From Trueperella pyogenes (GTDB taxonomy: Bacteria > Actinomycetota > Actinomycetes > Actinomycetales > Actinomycetaceae): DNA of 64,000 nucleotides. Below are positions 28,496 to 39,936 of the stretch, piece by piece. Under the pieces are notes generated by a model. The model was not told where the DNA came from. It made no database searches and saw nothing but the letters and a program-made list of their open reading frames with translations. The position numbers and the translations under genes were made by a program. The DNA lies in NCBI RefSeq assembly GCF_900460345.1, contig NZ_UHHW01000002.1:558001-622000 (forward strand), read 5' to 3'. Each line of letters opens with the position of its first letter. Position 1 is the first letter of the stretch.

Positions 28496-28792
28496 ATGAC
28501 GGTCTCCATTAAGCCACTTGATGACCGCATCGTCATCCAGCAGGTTGAAGCTGAGGAAACCACCGCGTCTGGCCTTGTTTTGCCGGACACCGCCAAGGAG
28601 AAGCCCCAGGAGGGCAAGGTCGTGGCTGTCGGCCCGGGTCGCATTGACGACAACGGCAACCGCGTGCCCATGGATCTCGCTGTGGGTGACACCGTGATCT
28701 ACTCCAAGTACGGAGGCACCGAGGTTAAGTACGGCGCGGATGAGTACATCATCCTCTCCCAGCGTGACGTGCTGGCGGTTGTGACCCGCTAG
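28496..28792 (+). CDS. groES: Co-chaperonin GroES
   Basis: A 98-aa cap protein of the GroEL chaperonin. [21 protein letters not shown], the mobile loop with [15 protein letters not shown], and the C-terminal [16 protein letters not shown] are all typical. GGAGGA precedes the ATG. No groEL follows; the gene is monocistronic with its own CIRCE element and terminator, an arrangement common in actinobacteria, where groEL genes are elsewhere. Confidence 0.97.
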   Translation: MTVSIKPLDDRIVIQQVEAEETTASGLVLPDTAKEKPQEGKVVAVGPGRIDDNGNRVPMDLAVGDTVIYSKYGGTEVKYGADEYIILSQRDVLAVVTR

Positions 28793-28810
28793 CTTCCCGC
28801 CACGAAGACG

Positions 28811-28846
28811 AGAACTTCCCCCGGAGTCTGCTCCGGGGGATGTTCT
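28811..28846 (+). terminator. groES terminator
   Basis: Arms AGAACTTCCCCCGGAG and CTCCGGGGGATGTTCT pair with one mismatch around a TCTG loop, 18 bp after the stop codon. Confidence 0.82.
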
Positions 28847-28944
28847 ATTGGTGAGCGTCCCTAACCCCTGCGAATACCGATTCTCGTCGGGTTCGCCGCG
28901 AAACACAGGCTTTTGTGCAGAGGTTAGGGATGCGGGCGCTATTC

Positions 28945-28964
28945 CTATGTGATATGTGACATAG
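28945..28964 (+). promoter_or_regulatory. Inverted repeat before the lipoprotein gene
   Basis: CTATGT-N8-ACATAG lies 33 bp before the lipoprotein start, with AT-rich sequence that could be a promoter. The same CTATG half-site occurs in the dyad at 680-703, also upstream of a lipoprotein gene. A shared regulator is possible but not shown. Confidence 0.35.
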
Positions 28965-28997
28965 TATTGTGGCAGAGGGAAGGAGATAGGTGACGCC

Positions 28998-29603
28998 ATG
29001 AAAAGGGCTTGTGCGATTCTTTGCGGCTGCCTCCTCTTGAGCGCGTGTGCGAGTGGGAATGCGGGCATTGGCGTTCAACGACTAAGAAGCAACGCGATCA
29101 CCACTGACGATGGCTATGCTGCGGTGGAGGATAGGTATGAGGTGACGATAGCTGAGAAGACCTATGCCCTCGCTTCCGATGTTTGGTTGCCTGACGAGGA
29201 AAGCGCTTTGCGTCAGTTTTATGAAGAACAACGAGCCAGTCTCGAACGGATTGGCGCCATGGTCGGGTTCCAAGAATTGTCGGACGCTAACGCGGAAGAT
29301 TACGCTGCGCGGGTCACCCCGATCATTACTGCGACCGAGCATGAGGGGCAAGAGGTGACGGAACAAGACCGGCAGTGTGCCCGAGAGATTCTCCACATGT
29401 GCTTCTTGCTTTCCGGTGATGAGAAAGCGCGTGGGCTGCGCAAAACGTTGGATGAGATTGACGGGCTGGATCCCGCTTCTGACGCTTTTGCCTCGCACAT
29501 TGAGCGGCTATCTGAATATCTTCCGGTACTCGCAGCCGATAACGGGCAGTTCGTGCGTGATGCCTGGGATATCTCGCTCAAACGGGGTAGTGAAGGTACC
29601 TGA
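28998..29603 (+). CDS. Putative lipoprotein of unknown function
   Basis: A 201-aa protein. Residues 1-17 are a lipoprotein signal (MKRACAILCGCLLLSAC, lipobox LSAC at 14-17). The rest is acidic and probably helical, without a family I recognise; two cysteines (near residues 125 and 133) could form a disulfide. It has no operon partner: groES ends with a terminator upstream, and purE has its own promoter region downstream. GC content is lower than in the neighbours, which may indicate recent acquisition. Confidence 0.65.
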   Translation: MKRACAILCGCLLLSACASGNAGIGVQRLRSNAITTDDGYAAVEDRYEVTIAEKTYALASDVWLPDEESALRQFYEEQRASLERIGAMVGFQELSDANAEDYAARVTPIITATEHEGQEVTEQDRQCAREILHMCFLLSGDEKARGLRKTLDEIDGLDPASDAFASHIERLSEYLPVLAADNGQFVRDAWDISLKRGSEGT

Positions 29604-29741
29604 GAGCGCGCCGTCCTAATAGTGAGACGAACAGCCGGAGATCTTTCCCGACTGGCGAGACAAGATTTGCTTCCTCGGTTTTCTTGAGATGAAATAACGA
29701 CGTCGGCACGCAGTCGGCATCGCCAAATAGGGGGAGAAACA

Positions 29742-30215
29742 GTGCTCAAGGTGGGAATCGTCATGGGAAGCGCGAGTGACCTTCCCATCGTTCGCAAAGC
29801 GGCAGACATGCTGGACACCCTGGAAGTTCCCTACGAGGTTCACGTGTTCTCGGCGCATCGCACGCCCGATCAGGCGGCCGAATTCACCCGCAACGCGCGC
29901 GAGAACGGGATCGGCGTCATCATCGCCGCTGCAGGAATGGCCGCACACTTGGCCGGCGCCGTCGCCGCCAACACTACACTGCCCGTCATTGGCATCCCGC
30001 TGACCTCCTCCCACCTCGACGGCATGGACGCTCTGCTCTCCACCGTCCAGATGCCTCCGGGCATGCCCGTCGCCACTGTTGCCATCAATGGGGCGAAGAA
30101 CGCGGCCATCCTCGCCGCGCAGATCATCGCACTCACCGATCCGGAGCTTGCCGCACGCATCGAGGTTGACCGCGAGGCTACCCGCGCTTCCATCCTCGAA
30201 AAAACGCGGAAGTAG
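29742..30215 (+). CDS. purE: N5-carboxyaminoimidazole ribonucleotide mutase
   Basis: A 157-aa class I PurE, moving the carboxyl group from N5 to C4 of the imidazole in purine synthesis. [13 protein letters not shown] and [11 protein letters not shown] (His39 as the catalytic base region) are diagnostic, and '[33 protein letters not shown]' confirms. Start is GTG 29742. PurK, its usual partner, is not in the window. A terminator follows, so purE is a separate unit from the purC genes. Confidence 0.95.
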   Translation: MLKVGIVMGSASDLPIVRKAADMLDTLEVPYEVHVFSAHRTPDQAAEFTRNARENGIGVIIAAAGMAAHLAGAVAANTTLPVIGIPLTSSHLDGMDALLSTVQMPPGMPVATVAINGAKNAAILAAQIIALTDPELAARIEVDREATRASILEKTRK

Positions 30216-30238
30216 AAGCCGAATTCAACTAAACCCAA

Positions 30239-30265
30239 GGGCGCCGAGCAGGCGCCCTCATATTT
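30239..30265 (+). terminator. Terminator after purE
   Basis: GGGCGCC-GAGCA-GGCGCCC is followed by TCATATTTT. It lies between purE and purC, so part of transcription probably stops here. Confidence 0.8.
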
Positions 30266-30299
30266 TCGCAGGCTTACCCACCAAACAAAGGAATCGCAC

Positions 30300-31007
30300 A
30301 TGTACGGACCCCAGCTCTATGAAGGCAAGGCAAAGAAGGTCTTCGCGACGGACAACCCGGCCCACGTCGTCGTGTCCTATAAGGACGACGCCACCGCTTT
30401 CGACGGCCAGAAGAGGGGCACCATCGCGGGCAAGGGCGTGGTCAATAACCGCATGTCGAACCTCGTGATGCGCGTCCTCAAGGAGCACGGGGTGCCCACA
30501 CACTACGTCGAGGAGCTCAATGAGCGTGACACGGTCGTGAAGAAGGTAGACATCGTCCCGCTCGAGGTCATCATCCGCAACGTGTCGGCTGGCTCGTTTG
30601 CCAAGCGCTACGGCGTGGAGGAGGGCATCGTCTTCGACGCCCCCACGATCGAGTTCTCCTACAAGGACGACGCCCTGGGAGACCCGCTCATCAACTCCTA
30701 CCACGCCCTCGCTCTCAAACTTGCTACCCCAGAGGAGATCGAGCAAATCAAGGACTACGCCTTCACGGTCAATCGGGTCCTCACGGAGTACTTCGCCACC
30801 CTCAACTTGCGCCTCGTGGACTTCAAGATCGAGTTTGGCCGCCTGCCTGACGGCACAATCGTCCTTGCCGACGAGATTTCCCCCGATACCTGCCGCCTGT
30901 GGGACCTCGACACGGGCGAGAAGCTGGACAAGGACCGCTTCCGCCGCGATCTGGGCGGCGTCGAAGAGGCTTACGCCGAAGTGATGAAGCGAGCACTGGC
31001 CAAGTAA
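30300..31007 (+). CDS. purC: SAICAR synthase
   Basis: A 235-aa enzyme joining aspartate to CAIR. The family's N-terminus ([15 protein letters not shown]), '[12 protein letters not shown]', '[12 protein letters not shown]'-type centre and '[14 protein letters not shown]' are all present. AAAGGA precedes the ATG. It begins the run of purine genes that continues to 39174, after the purE terminator. Confidence 0.96.
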   Translation: MYGPQLYEGKAKKVFATDNPAHVVVSYKDDATAFDGQKRGTIAGKGVVNNRMSNLVMRVLKEHGVPTHYVEELNERDTVVKKVDIVPLEVIIRNVSAGSFAKRYGVEEGIVFDAPTIEFSYKDDALGDPLINSYHALALKLATPEEIEQIKDYAFTVNRVLTEYFATLNLRLVDFKIEFGRLPDGTIVLADEISPDTCRLWDLDTGEKLDKDRFRRDLGGVEEAYAEVMKRALAK

Positions 31008-31039
31008 CGCCGCGACGATCTAGGGGAGCTAGGGCCGCA

Positions 31040-32539
31040 ATGGCAATTGAAGAAGAATGCGGAGTGTTCGGGGTTTTCCGCCCCGAGGCCGCCCGCGTGG
31101 CACTCGATTCTTACTACGCGCTGTATGCGTTGCAGCATCGCGGGCAGGAGAGCTGCGGGATCGTTGTGAACGACGACGGCATGTTCGCCGAGCACCGCGA
31201 TCTCGGTTTGGTGGGCGATGTATTTAGCGCCGACGTGCTCGAGCGACTCGGTACCGGCGAGATGGCCACCGGCCACGTACGCTACGGCACGACGGGCGCG
31301 CGCAGCCGGGTCAACGCCCAGCCGCTGGTGGTCAACCACATGAAGGGCACGATGGCGCTCGCCCACAACGGCAACCTCGCCAACGCCGCCGAGCTCCGCC
31401 GCGAGCTCGAGGGGCGTGGATCCGTGTTTCAGACCAGCACGGACACCGAGGTTATCTCCTACGAGATCATCCACGCCCGCCTGAAGACCGCCTCCATCGA
31501 GGCGGCGATCGAGGCCGCGATGGGGCGCCTGGTTGGCGCGTACTCGCTGGTCGTCATGTCGCCGAAAAAGCTCCTCGCCGTGCGCGACCCGCACGGCTTC
31601 CGTCCGCTGTGCGTCGGCACGCTCGACGACGGCGGGGTGGTTTTCGCCTCCGAGACGTGCGCCCTGCACGCGGTGGGGGCCACCTACCTGCGTGACGTGG
31701 AGCCCGGCGAAATCGTGATCGCCGAGCGCCCGGAGGTTGCCGATCCCGAGGTGCCGATCCGCTTGCGTTCGATCCGCACCCACTGCGGCACGAAGCCGCA
31801 CTCGGCCTGCGTGTTTGAATACATCTACTTCGCCCGCCCGGATTCGGACGTGGATGGCATGAGCGTACATATCGCACGCCAGCGTGCCGGCCGTTTTCTC
31901 GCGCGGGCGCACCCCGTGGAGGCGGACATCGTCGTCGGAGTGCCGGATTCTGGGCTCGATGCCGCGATGGGCTTTGCGCGAGAGTCGAACATCCCCTATG
32001 ACACGGGCTTCATAAAAAACAAGTACATTGGGCGTACCTTCATCTCGCCGGGTCAGTCTAGCCGCGAGCGCGGCGTGCGCATCAAGCTCAACCCGGTGCC
32101 GTCGGTAGTGGCGGGCAAGCGCGTGGTGTTGGTGGACGATTCGATTGTCCGCGGCACCACCTCCAAGCGCATCATCGGCCTGTTGCGCGAGGCCGGTGCC
32201 ACCGAGGTCCATTTCCGTGTCTCGGCCCCGCCGTTCCTCAACCCGTGCTACTACGGTACGGACATCGATTCGCGGGATAACCTCATCGCCTGCCGTCTGA
32301 ATGAGGAAGAGATCCGGGAGGAGATCGGCGCCGACTCGTTGGGATACCTCAGCATCGAGGACGCGCGCCGAATGGCTGAGCCCGCGAAGATTGGCGGCTT
32401 CTGCACCGCCTGCTTCGATGGGAATTATCCGACCCCTGTGCGTGCGGAGGTTGACCGCTACACGCGTGGGCTCTCGACCGGCCAGCCGAAGGCAACGGGC
32501 AGGACCACGATTTCTCAGGTGAAGGAGGCTCGTCCGTGA
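31040..32539 (+). CDS. purF: Amidophosphoribosyltransferase
   Basis: A 499-aa first enzyme of de novo purine synthesis. ATG 31040 gives [11 protein letters not shown]: a six-residue propeptide before Cys7, the glutaminase nucleophile, as in the Bacillus-type enzyme. The PRPP motif is [15 protein letters not shown]. Four cysteines for a [4Fe-4S] cluster are suggested by [10 protein letters not shown]..., NLIACRL and GGFCTACF. The open frame upstream of 31040 overlaps purC and is not conserved. The stop overlaps the purM start. Confidence 0.95.
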   Translation: MAIEEECGVFGVFRPEAARVALDSYYALYALQHRGQESCGIVVNDDGMFAEHRDLGLVGDVFSADVLERLGTGEMATGHVRYGTTGARSRVNAQPLVVNHMKGTMALAHNGNLANAAELRRELEGRGSVFQTSTDTEVISYEIIHARLKTASIEAAIEAAMGRLVGAYSLVVMSPKKLLAVRDPHGFRPLCVGTLDDGGVVFASETCALHAVGATYLRDVEPGEIVIAERPEVADPEVPIRLRSIRTHCGTKPHSACVFEYIYFARPDSDVDGMSVHIARQRAGRFLARAHPVEADIVVGVPDSGLDAAMGFARESNIPYDTGFIKNKYIGRTFISPGQSSRERGVRIKLNPVPSVVAGKRVVLVDDSIVRGTTSKRIIGLLREAGATEVHFRVSAPPFLNPCYYGTDIDSRDNLIACRLNEEEIREEIGADSLGYLSIEDARRMAEPAKIGGFCTACFDGNYPTPVRAEVDRYTRGLSTGQPKATGRTTISQVKEARP

Positions 32540-33582
32540 CTAGCCAGTCGTATTCGGAATCGTATGCCGCGGCGGGCGTAGATATCACCGCCGGTTATCG
32601 CGCCGTGGAACTGATGAAGTGCCATGTGGAGCGCACCCGCACTCCCGGTGTCATGTCCGGCCTGGGTGGCTTCGGGGGTCTGTTTGCCCCGGAGCTGGCA
32701 GGAATGGAACGCCCGATCCTCGTCTCTGGCACAGACGGAGTGGGGACGAAGCTCAAGCTCGCCTTCGCGCTCGACCGCCATGACACGGTGGGCATCGACT
32801 GTGTAGCCATGTGTGTCAACGACATCGTCTGCTGCGGCGCCCGCCCGCTGTTTTTCCTCGACTACATTGCCTGCGGCAAGAACGTTCCCGAGCGCATCGA
32901 GCAGATCGTCGCCGGCATCGCGGAGGGCTGCGTGCAGTCCGGCGCCGCGCTCATTGGCGGCGAGACGGCGGAGATGCCCGGCTTTTATCCTGCCGACGAG
33001 TACGACCTGGCGGGCTTCGCCGTCGGCGTCGTGGACGAGCACAAGATGGTGGTGGGCGACGCCGTCGCGCCCGATGACGTCGTGCTGGGGCTTTCCTCCT
33101 CCGGTGTTCACTCGAATGGATTCTCGCTGGTGCGCAAGGTGTTCGCACAGCCCGACTCGCTCTCGGCCGTCTACCCCGAGCTGGGCCAGAGCCTCGGCGA
33201 GGCGTTGCTGACCCCGACGAAGATCTACGTCAAGCCCGTGCTTGCGCTCGCCGAGGCAGTCGCCATCAAGGCGATCAGCCACATCACGGGCGGTGGGCTG
33301 TTCGAGAACCTGCCGCGCGCGTTGCCTTCAGGCCTGGGGATGCGCATCGACACCGCGGCGATCTCCCGCCCGCTGATCTTCGACCTCCTCGCGCGCGAGG
33401 GCAACATTCCGGCACGCGACATGTACAACACGTTCAACATGGGGCTGGGCATGGCGATCGTCGTCGCCCCCGGCGACGTCGACGCGGCTCTTTCCGTCCT
33501 CGCCGCTGCGGGGGAGCCTGCCACAGTGATCGGCGTCGTGACCGAGAACGCGGGTATCGAGCTGGAGGGCGTCCGGCTGTGA
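32536..33582 (+). CDS. purM: Phosphoribosylformylglycinamidine cyclo-ligase
   Basis: A 348-aa AIR synthase. '[34 protein letters not shown]' and '[11 protein letters not shown]' are family signatures. GTG 32536 overlaps purF by 4 bp (GTGA), and its own stop overlaps purN by 4 bp, so translation through this stretch is coupled. Confidence 0.96.
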   Translation: MTSQSYSESYAAAGVDITAGYRAVELMKCHVERTRTPGVMSGLGGFGGLFAPELAGMERPILVSGTDGVGTKLKLAFALDRHDTVGIDCVAMCVNDIVCCGARPLFFLDYIACGKNVPERIEQIVAGIAEGCVQSGAALIGGETAEMPGFYPADEYDLAGFAVGVVDEHKMVVGDAVAPDDVVLGLSSSGVHSNGFSLVRKVFAQPDSLSAVYPELGQSLGEALLTPTKIYVKPVLALAEAVAIKAISHITGGGLFENLPRALPSGLGMRIDTAAISRPLIFDLLAREGNIPARDMYNTFNMGLGMAIVVAPGDVDAALSVLAAAGEPATVIGVVTENAGIELEGVRL

Positions 33583-34153
33583 ACGTGGCGGTGCTGTGCT
33601 CGGGCGGGGGCACGAACCTGCAGGCGCTCATCGATGCCGAGCGCGCCGGCGCATTCCCGCACGCGCAGATCGCGCTCGTGGGCGTGGATCGGGACTGTTA
33701 CGCGCTCGAGCGGGCCGGCACGGCCGGCATTCCCACCGTCACGGTGACCAGCGCGGATCTATTGGCGGCGCTGGAGGGGGCGGGCATCGACGTCGTCGTA
33801 TTGGCGGGCTTCCTCGCCATCGTGCCACCCGAGGTCACCCGCGCCTACGCCGGGCGCATCATCAACATTCACCCCTCGCTCCTGCCTGCCTACGGCGGGC
33901 ATGGCATGTACGGGCTGCGCGTCCACGAGGCCGTGCTCGCGGCCGGGGAGACCCGCACTGGTGCGACCGTCCACCTGGTCACCGACGAGGTCGACGGCGG
34001 GGACATCCTACTTCAGCGCGAGGTCGACGTGGAGCCGGGGGACACGCCCGAGGCGTTGCAGGTCCGCGTCATGCACGAGGCCGAATGGGAAATTTTGCCG
34101 CAGGCCCTGGCGGAGCTGACGGCGGACCTCGCACAGCGCGGGAAGGAAAAGCA

Positions 34154-34157
<4 letters not shown>
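33579..34157 (+). CDS. purN: Phosphoribosylglycinamide formyltransferase
   Basis: A 192-aa enzyme using 10-formyltetrahydrofolate. '[16 protein letters not shown]', '[19 protein letters not shown]' (catalytic Asn and His) and '[16 protein letters not shown]' (catalytic Asp) are seen. The GTG start overlaps the purM stop. Confidence 0.95.
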
Positions 34158-35416
<1,259 letters not shown>

Positions 35417-35424
35417 GGATCCCC

Positions 35425-38400
35425 ATGCACCGCATCTACGTCGAAAAGAAGCCCGCAGAACGCCTCGAGGCCGCCGCGCTCGCCTCCGAACTACGCGACG
35501 TGCTTGGCCTGAGCATCGGCCAGGTGCGGGTGCTCAACCGCTACGACGTCGACGGCCTGACCGACGCCGAATTCGCCGCCGTCGTTCCCACGATCCTGTC
35601 CGAACCGCAGGTAGATATTACTTTTGCCTCGCTGGACGACGCCGGCCTGGCCGGTCACGTCTTCGCCGTCGAGCCGCTGCCGGGCCAGTACGACCAGCGC
35701 GCCGATTCGGCCGCCCAATGCATCCAGATCCAGCTCGGCGGCCAACGCCCGGTGGTACGGGCGGCGAAGATCTACGCCATCGAGGCCGACGCCGCCGCGC
35801 TCGCGGCCATCAAAAACTACGTCATCAACCCGGTCGAGGCACGCGAGGGCACGCTTGCACGGCCGGAAAGCCTGGCAGGCGAGACGACGGCGCCGGACGG
35901 CGTCGTGAACGTAGAACTCCTGGGGAAAGATGACGCGGAGCTTGCACAGTTGCGGGTCGAGCTGGGCCTGGCGATGAGCGAGGCGGATTTGGCGATGCTG
36001 CGCGACTACTTCGCCACCGAGGGGCGCCAGCCGACGCTGACCGAGGTCAAGGTGGTTGACACCTACTGGTCAGACCACTGCCGCCACACGACGTTCATGA
36101 CCGTGCTCGACGAGGTGACGTTTGACAATCCACAGGTGGAGCAGTCCTACCAGACCTATATCGACGCGCGCCGCGAACTGTGGCGTTCCAAGCCGATCAC
36201 CCTCATGGACATGGCCACAATCGGTGCAAAGCTCCTCAAGGCGCGCGGAAAGCTTGCGCACGTGGACGAGTCCGAGGAGATTAACGCCTGTACGATCAAG
36301 GTCGATGCAAAGGTTGGCGGAAAGGCCGAGCCTTGGCTGGTGCTGTTCAAGAACGAGACGCACAACCACCCCACCGAGATCGAGCCGTTCGGCGGAGCCG
36401 CCACCTGCATCGGCGGCGCGATCCGTGACCCGCTCTCCGGGCGCGGCTACGTTCACGGGGCAATGCGCCTGACCGGCAGCGGCGACCCACGCACACCCCT
36501 GTCCGAGACCCTCGCGGGCAAGCTGCCCCAACGCGCGATCGCACAGCGCGCGGCCGCCGGATACTCCTCGTACGGCAACCAGATCGGCCTGGCCACCGGC
36601 ATCGTCGACGAGATCTACCATCCCGGCTACGTGGCCAAGCACATGGAACTCGGCGCCGTCGTGGCAGCCGCACCGGCGGGCCAGGTGCGTAGGGAAGCGC
36701 CCCAGCCGGGCGACGTCGTGCTGCTCGTGGGCGGGGCGACCGGACGCGACGGCATCGGCGGCGCGACGGGCTCGTCGAAGACGCACACGGTGGAGTCGCT
36801 GACTAGCGCCGGCGCGGAAGTCCAGAAGGGCAACGCGCCCGAGGAACGCAAACTCCAGCGCCTGTTCCGCAACCCCGAGGCCGCGCTCCTCATCAAGCGC
36901 TGCAACGACTTCGGCGCGGGCGGCGTGGCCGTGGCGGTGGGCGAACTCACCGACGGGCTGGATATCAACCTCGACGCCGTGCCCAAGAAGTACGAGGGGC
37001 TTGACGGGACCGAGATCGCGATCTCGGAGAGCCAGGAGCGCATGGCCGTGGTGGTCGAGGCCAGCGACGCCGAGCGCTTCATCGAGCTGGCCGCAACGGA
37101 GAATCTGGAAGCGACCGTCATCGCAACCGTGAGTGACTCTGGGCGGCTGCGCATGTATTGGCGTGGCGAGCCGGTGGTGGACATCGCCCGCTCGTTCCTC
37201 GACACGAACGGCGCCGAACAGCGCGCGAACGCCGAGGTGGCGGCGTCGGGGGATTGGGCAGCGACGCGGCTTGGGCACAGCGGCACGTTCGCCGAACGCC
37301 TAGCTGAGGTGGCTTGCGACCTCAATGTGGCCTCGAAGAAAGGACTCTCCGAACGCTTTGACTCGACCGTGGGAGGGGGAACTGTCCTCATGCCCTTCGG
37401 CGGCTCGCTGCAAGCTACCCCGATTCAGGCGATGGCCCACCGCCTCCCTACCAGCGAAGAGACCGACGCCGTGTCCGTCATGTCGTGGGGCTACAACCCC
37501 TACCTGAGCGAAGCGAGCCCCTTCCACGGCGCATATCTGGCCGTGGTGGAATCCGTGGCTAAGCTGGTGGCCACCGGCGCGAGCAGCGAGGACGTCTACC
37601 TCTCCTTCCAAGAATACTTCGAGGGCCTAGGCCAGGATCCAGCCCGCTGGGGCAAGCCCGTGGCCGCCCTGCTCGGCGCGCTGGAAGCGCAGATCGGCCT
37701 GGGCGCCGGCGCAATTGGTGGCAAGGACTCGATGTCAGGCTCGTTTAACGAGCTGAGCGTGCCGCCCACGCTCGTCTCCTTCGCACTCGCCGTGGACGAG
37801 GCTGGAAACATGGTACCCAACCAGTTCAAGGCTTTGGGCAACCGTGTCAGCCTGCTGCGCCCCCGCATCGCCGACGGCGGAGCGCTAGCTGGCCTGCCCG
37901 AACCTGAGTCCCTGCAGGCGGTGTTTGCGCAGGTGACCGAGCTGCTACGCAGCGGCGCGGTGGTGAGCGCATACACGCCCGGCCGCGGCGGCGTGGCCGA
38001 GGCTGTGATGAAGATGGCCGCCGGCGAGGGCTTTGGCTTCGAATTCGCCGGCGAGGTCGGCCTCGACTCGCTATTCGACTACGCCTACGGCGCGTTCGTG
38101 CTCGAATGGGCCGAGGGCGCCGAGGTTGCTGGCCAGGTGCTGGGCACGGTGAGCGCGGAAGGCTTCACCTGGCGCGGCGAAAGCGTGCCCAGTGCGGAGA
38201 TCTTCACCCTCAATGCAAGCGTGCTCGACGACGTCTACCCCCGCCACGTAGACCAGCCAGGCCAGATTCCAGCAGGCCTACGCGGCGCCCCGGCATCGCC
38301 AGGCGCTGAGAAGGTGTGTGGCGGGACGCGCCGCAAGCCCAAGGTTCCTCAGGGGGAGAAGGTAAGGCGCGCGGGCGGCGTCGTCAATGCGCTGATCCCC

Positions 38401-39174
38401 GTCTTTCCCGGAACGAACTGCGAATATGACACCGCGCGGGCCGTCGAGGCTGCGGGCGCGAAGGCACACGTCTTCGTGGTAAAGAACCGTAGCGAAGAGG
38501 ACATTGCGCGGTCCGTGGAGGAATTCGCGGGCGTGCTCGCGGATTCACAGATGCTTATTATTCCCGGCGGATTCTCGGGTGGTGATGAGCCGGACGGGTC
38601 GGCGAAGTTTATTACGTCGTTCCTGCGCAACGAGGCGCTCGTCGCGGGTGTGGGGGAGCTACTGGGCGGCGACGGCCTTATCCTCGGCATCTGCAACGGC
38701 TTCCAGGCGCTGGTCAAGCTGGGGCTCGTGCCCTATGGCGAGATCGTGGAGCCGCGCGCTGATTCTCCGACGCTGACTTTTAACCGGATCGGGCGCCACC
38801 AGTCGGGCATCGTGCGGGTGCGGGTGGAAAACAATTCCAGCCCGTGGCTGGCCGGGGTCAAGCCGGGGGAGGTGTACTCGGTGCCGATCTCGCACGGTGA
38901 GGGACGCTTCCACATCTTAGACGCCGACCTGCAGGCGCTGATTGACGCAGGGCAGATCGCCACGCAGTACGTGGATCGTGCAGGCAATGCGACGATGGAC
39001 ATCACGGCTAACCCGAACGGCTCAGTTGCCGCGATCGAGGGCATCACCTCGCCTGACGGGCACGTATTTGGCAAGATGGGCCACGCCGAGCGCATCGGTG
39101 CAGGCCTCTACCGCAACGTGCCGGGCCGCTACGATATGCAGTTATTCGAGTCCGCGGTGGCGTACCTCGGCTAG
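35425..39174 (+). CDS. purL: Phosphoribosylformylglycinamidine synthase, single-chain
   Basis: A 1249-aa large PurL that fuses synthetase and glutaminase parts, instead of the PurS/PurQ/PurL set common in actinobacteria. N-terminal PurS-like region about 1-160; linker and two AIRS-type halves to about 970 (KNETHNHPTEIEPFGGA, 'VGGKDSMSGSF'-like IGGKDSMSGSF); C-terminal class I glutaminase from about residue 990 (FPGTNCEYDTARAVEAAGA, with Cys in LGICNGFQAL, and VPISHGEGRF). Slightly shorter than E. coli PurL (about 1295 aa). Starts 8 bp after purD. It ends the core purine genes; GC content drops sharply just after it. Confidence 0.95.
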   Translation: MHRIYVEKKPAERLEAAALASELRDVLGLSIGQVRVLNRYDVDGLTDAEFAAVVPTILSEPQVDITFASLDDAGLAGHVFAVEPLPGQYDQRADSAAQCIQIQLGGQRPVVRAAKIYAIEADAAALAAIKNYVINPVEAREGTLARPESLAGETTAPDGVVNVELLGKDDAELAQLRVELGLAMSEADLAMLRDYFATEGRQPTLTEVKVVDTYWSDHCRHTTFMTVLDEVTFDNPQVEQSYQTYIDARRELWRSKPITLMDMATIGAKLLKARGKLAHVDESEEINACTIKVDAKVGGKAEPWLVLFKNETHNHPTEIEPFGGAATCIGGAIRDPLSGRGYVHGAMRLTGSGDPRTPLSETLAGKLPQRAIAQRAAAGYSSYGNQIGLATGIVDEIYHPGYVAKHMELGAVVAAAPAGQVRREAPQPGDVVLLVGGATGRDGIGGATGSSKTHTVESLTSAGAEVQKGNAPEERKLQRLFRNPEAALLIKRCNDFGAGGVAVAVGELTDGLDINLDAVPKKYEGLDGTEIAISESQERMAVVVEASDAERFIELAATENLEATVIATVSDSGRLRMYWRGEPVVDIARSFLDTNGAEQRANAEVAASGDWAATRLGHSGTFAERLAEVACDLNVASKKGLSERFDSTVGGGTVLMPFGGSLQATPIQAMAHRLPTSEETDAVSVMSWGYNPYLSEASPFHGAYLAVVESVAKLVATGASSEDVYLSFQEYFEGLGQDPARWGKPVAALLGALEAQIGLGAGAIGGKDSMSGSFNELSVPPTLVSFALAVDEAGNMVPNQFKALGNRVSLLRPRIADGGALAGLPEPESLQAVFAQVTELLRSGAVVSAYTPGRGGVAEAVMKMAAGEGFGFEFAGEVGLDSLFDYAYGAFVLEWAEGAEVAGQVLGTVSAEGFTWRGESVPSAEIFTLNASVLDDVYPRHVDQPGQIPAGLRGAPASPGAEKVCGGTRRKPKVPQGEKVRRAGGVVNALIPVFPGTNCEYDTARAVEAAGAKAHVFVVKNRSEEDIARSVEEFAGVLADSQMLIIPGGFSGGDEPDGSAKFITSFLRNEALVAGVGELLGGDGLILGICNGFQALVKLGLVPYGEIVEPRADSPTLTFNRIGRHQSGIVRVRVENNSSPWLAGVKPGEVYSVPISHGEGRFHILDADLQALIDAGQIATQYVDRAGNATMDITANPNGSVAAIEGITSPDGHVFGKMGHAERIGAGLYRNVPGRYDMQLFESAVAYLG

Positions 39175-39206
39175 CGGGAAGTGATTTTCCAGAATTTTGC
39201 CTTCTC

Positions 39207-39936
39207 TCAAGCGCAAGCAAAAATGTAGTCTTTTAATGAGGCAAGCCGCATCAATTGTGGCCGAGAAACCGACGGGAAAACTGTCAGCCAAACAGTCAGC
39301 AGTCCTCCTTCAGGTACTATAAAATCTGTTGTCCGAATATCTGGAACCAGTAGCCCTTCTCGGTTTCGAATAGCAGGTACAAGATTTCCTTCCTGATCCA
39401 TGCATGTCATTCTCTTAAACCCCCCCGTAACGAGCATGTACGGGGGAAGTACCAAACCTAACATCTGTCAGAACGTCAGGTCCTTTGAACCCCTCTAATC
39501 TAAGAACAAGTTGTTTCACGATTTCTTCAAAGTGTTCTACGCTACTTGGATATATAGCTATAAACTTTCCAGATTGTACTCGATCTGCATACTTGCCCAA
39601 GCTCTTGGAAAGCTCACCGCTCGATCGTAGGAATTTAAATGAGAATTTAAGTTTAAGAGCAACTTGTTCTACATGATGTAGTATCTTTTGTGCTTCGTCG
39701 GGTGTAGCAGAAACATGGATTTTCCAGCCTTGATCTGGGATCGTTACTTTATGATTTACAAATACTCATGGGCCCTCGGAATTGATTTCCCATTCTTGAG
39801 TTGGAGATCGTCGTTTTTCTTCCATCAACGAATTTATGTGGTAAGTATTTTCATCATTTTCAGCATCATGTTTTAGGCCGTCTGAATAGAAAAGGCTGTT
39901 ATGTTTTACATAAGCTATTTCAACTGGTCTTGCCAT
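39207..39936 (-). pseudogene. Class III lanthionine synthetase (LanKC) remnant, N-terminal lyase part only
   Basis: Starting at ATG 39936 (MARPVEIAYVKHNSLFYSD), the reading frame meets TGA at 39768-39766 where LanKC proteins usually have Trp. It then continues as VFVNH...QGWKIHVSATPDEA, SFKFLRSSGEL, QSGKFIAIYP, to VHARYGG. At a run of seven G (39420-39426 on the minus strand) the frame breaks; removing one G gives RYGGFKRMTC and NLVPAIRNREGLLVPDIR, again as in LanKC. These are landmarks of the N-terminal lyase region of class III/IV lanthipeptide synthetases. The kinase and cyclase domains are absent: the sequence ends after about 240 residues. ATG overlaps the upstream permease stop by 17 bp. 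A-T-rich, foreign to its surroundings. Confidence 0.8.

Noticed and set aside
30899..31039. Extended N-terminus of purF
   Set aside because: It lies within purC in another frame; conserved PurF starts at 31040 with the propeptide and Cys7.
31090..32212. Long minus-strand frame opposite purF
   Set aside because: Shadow of purF; no recognised domain.
33596..34153. 186-codon extension upstream of purD
   Set aside because: Arginine-rich out-of-frame reading of purN; purD begins at the ATG overlapping the purN stop.
36070..37278. 402-codon frame opposite purL
   Set aside because: Antisense shadow of purL, without homology.
39688..39876. 62-codon plus-strand frame in the AT-rich island
   Set aside because: Opposite the LanKC remnant; hydrophobic by chance in AT-rich DNA, with no start signal.
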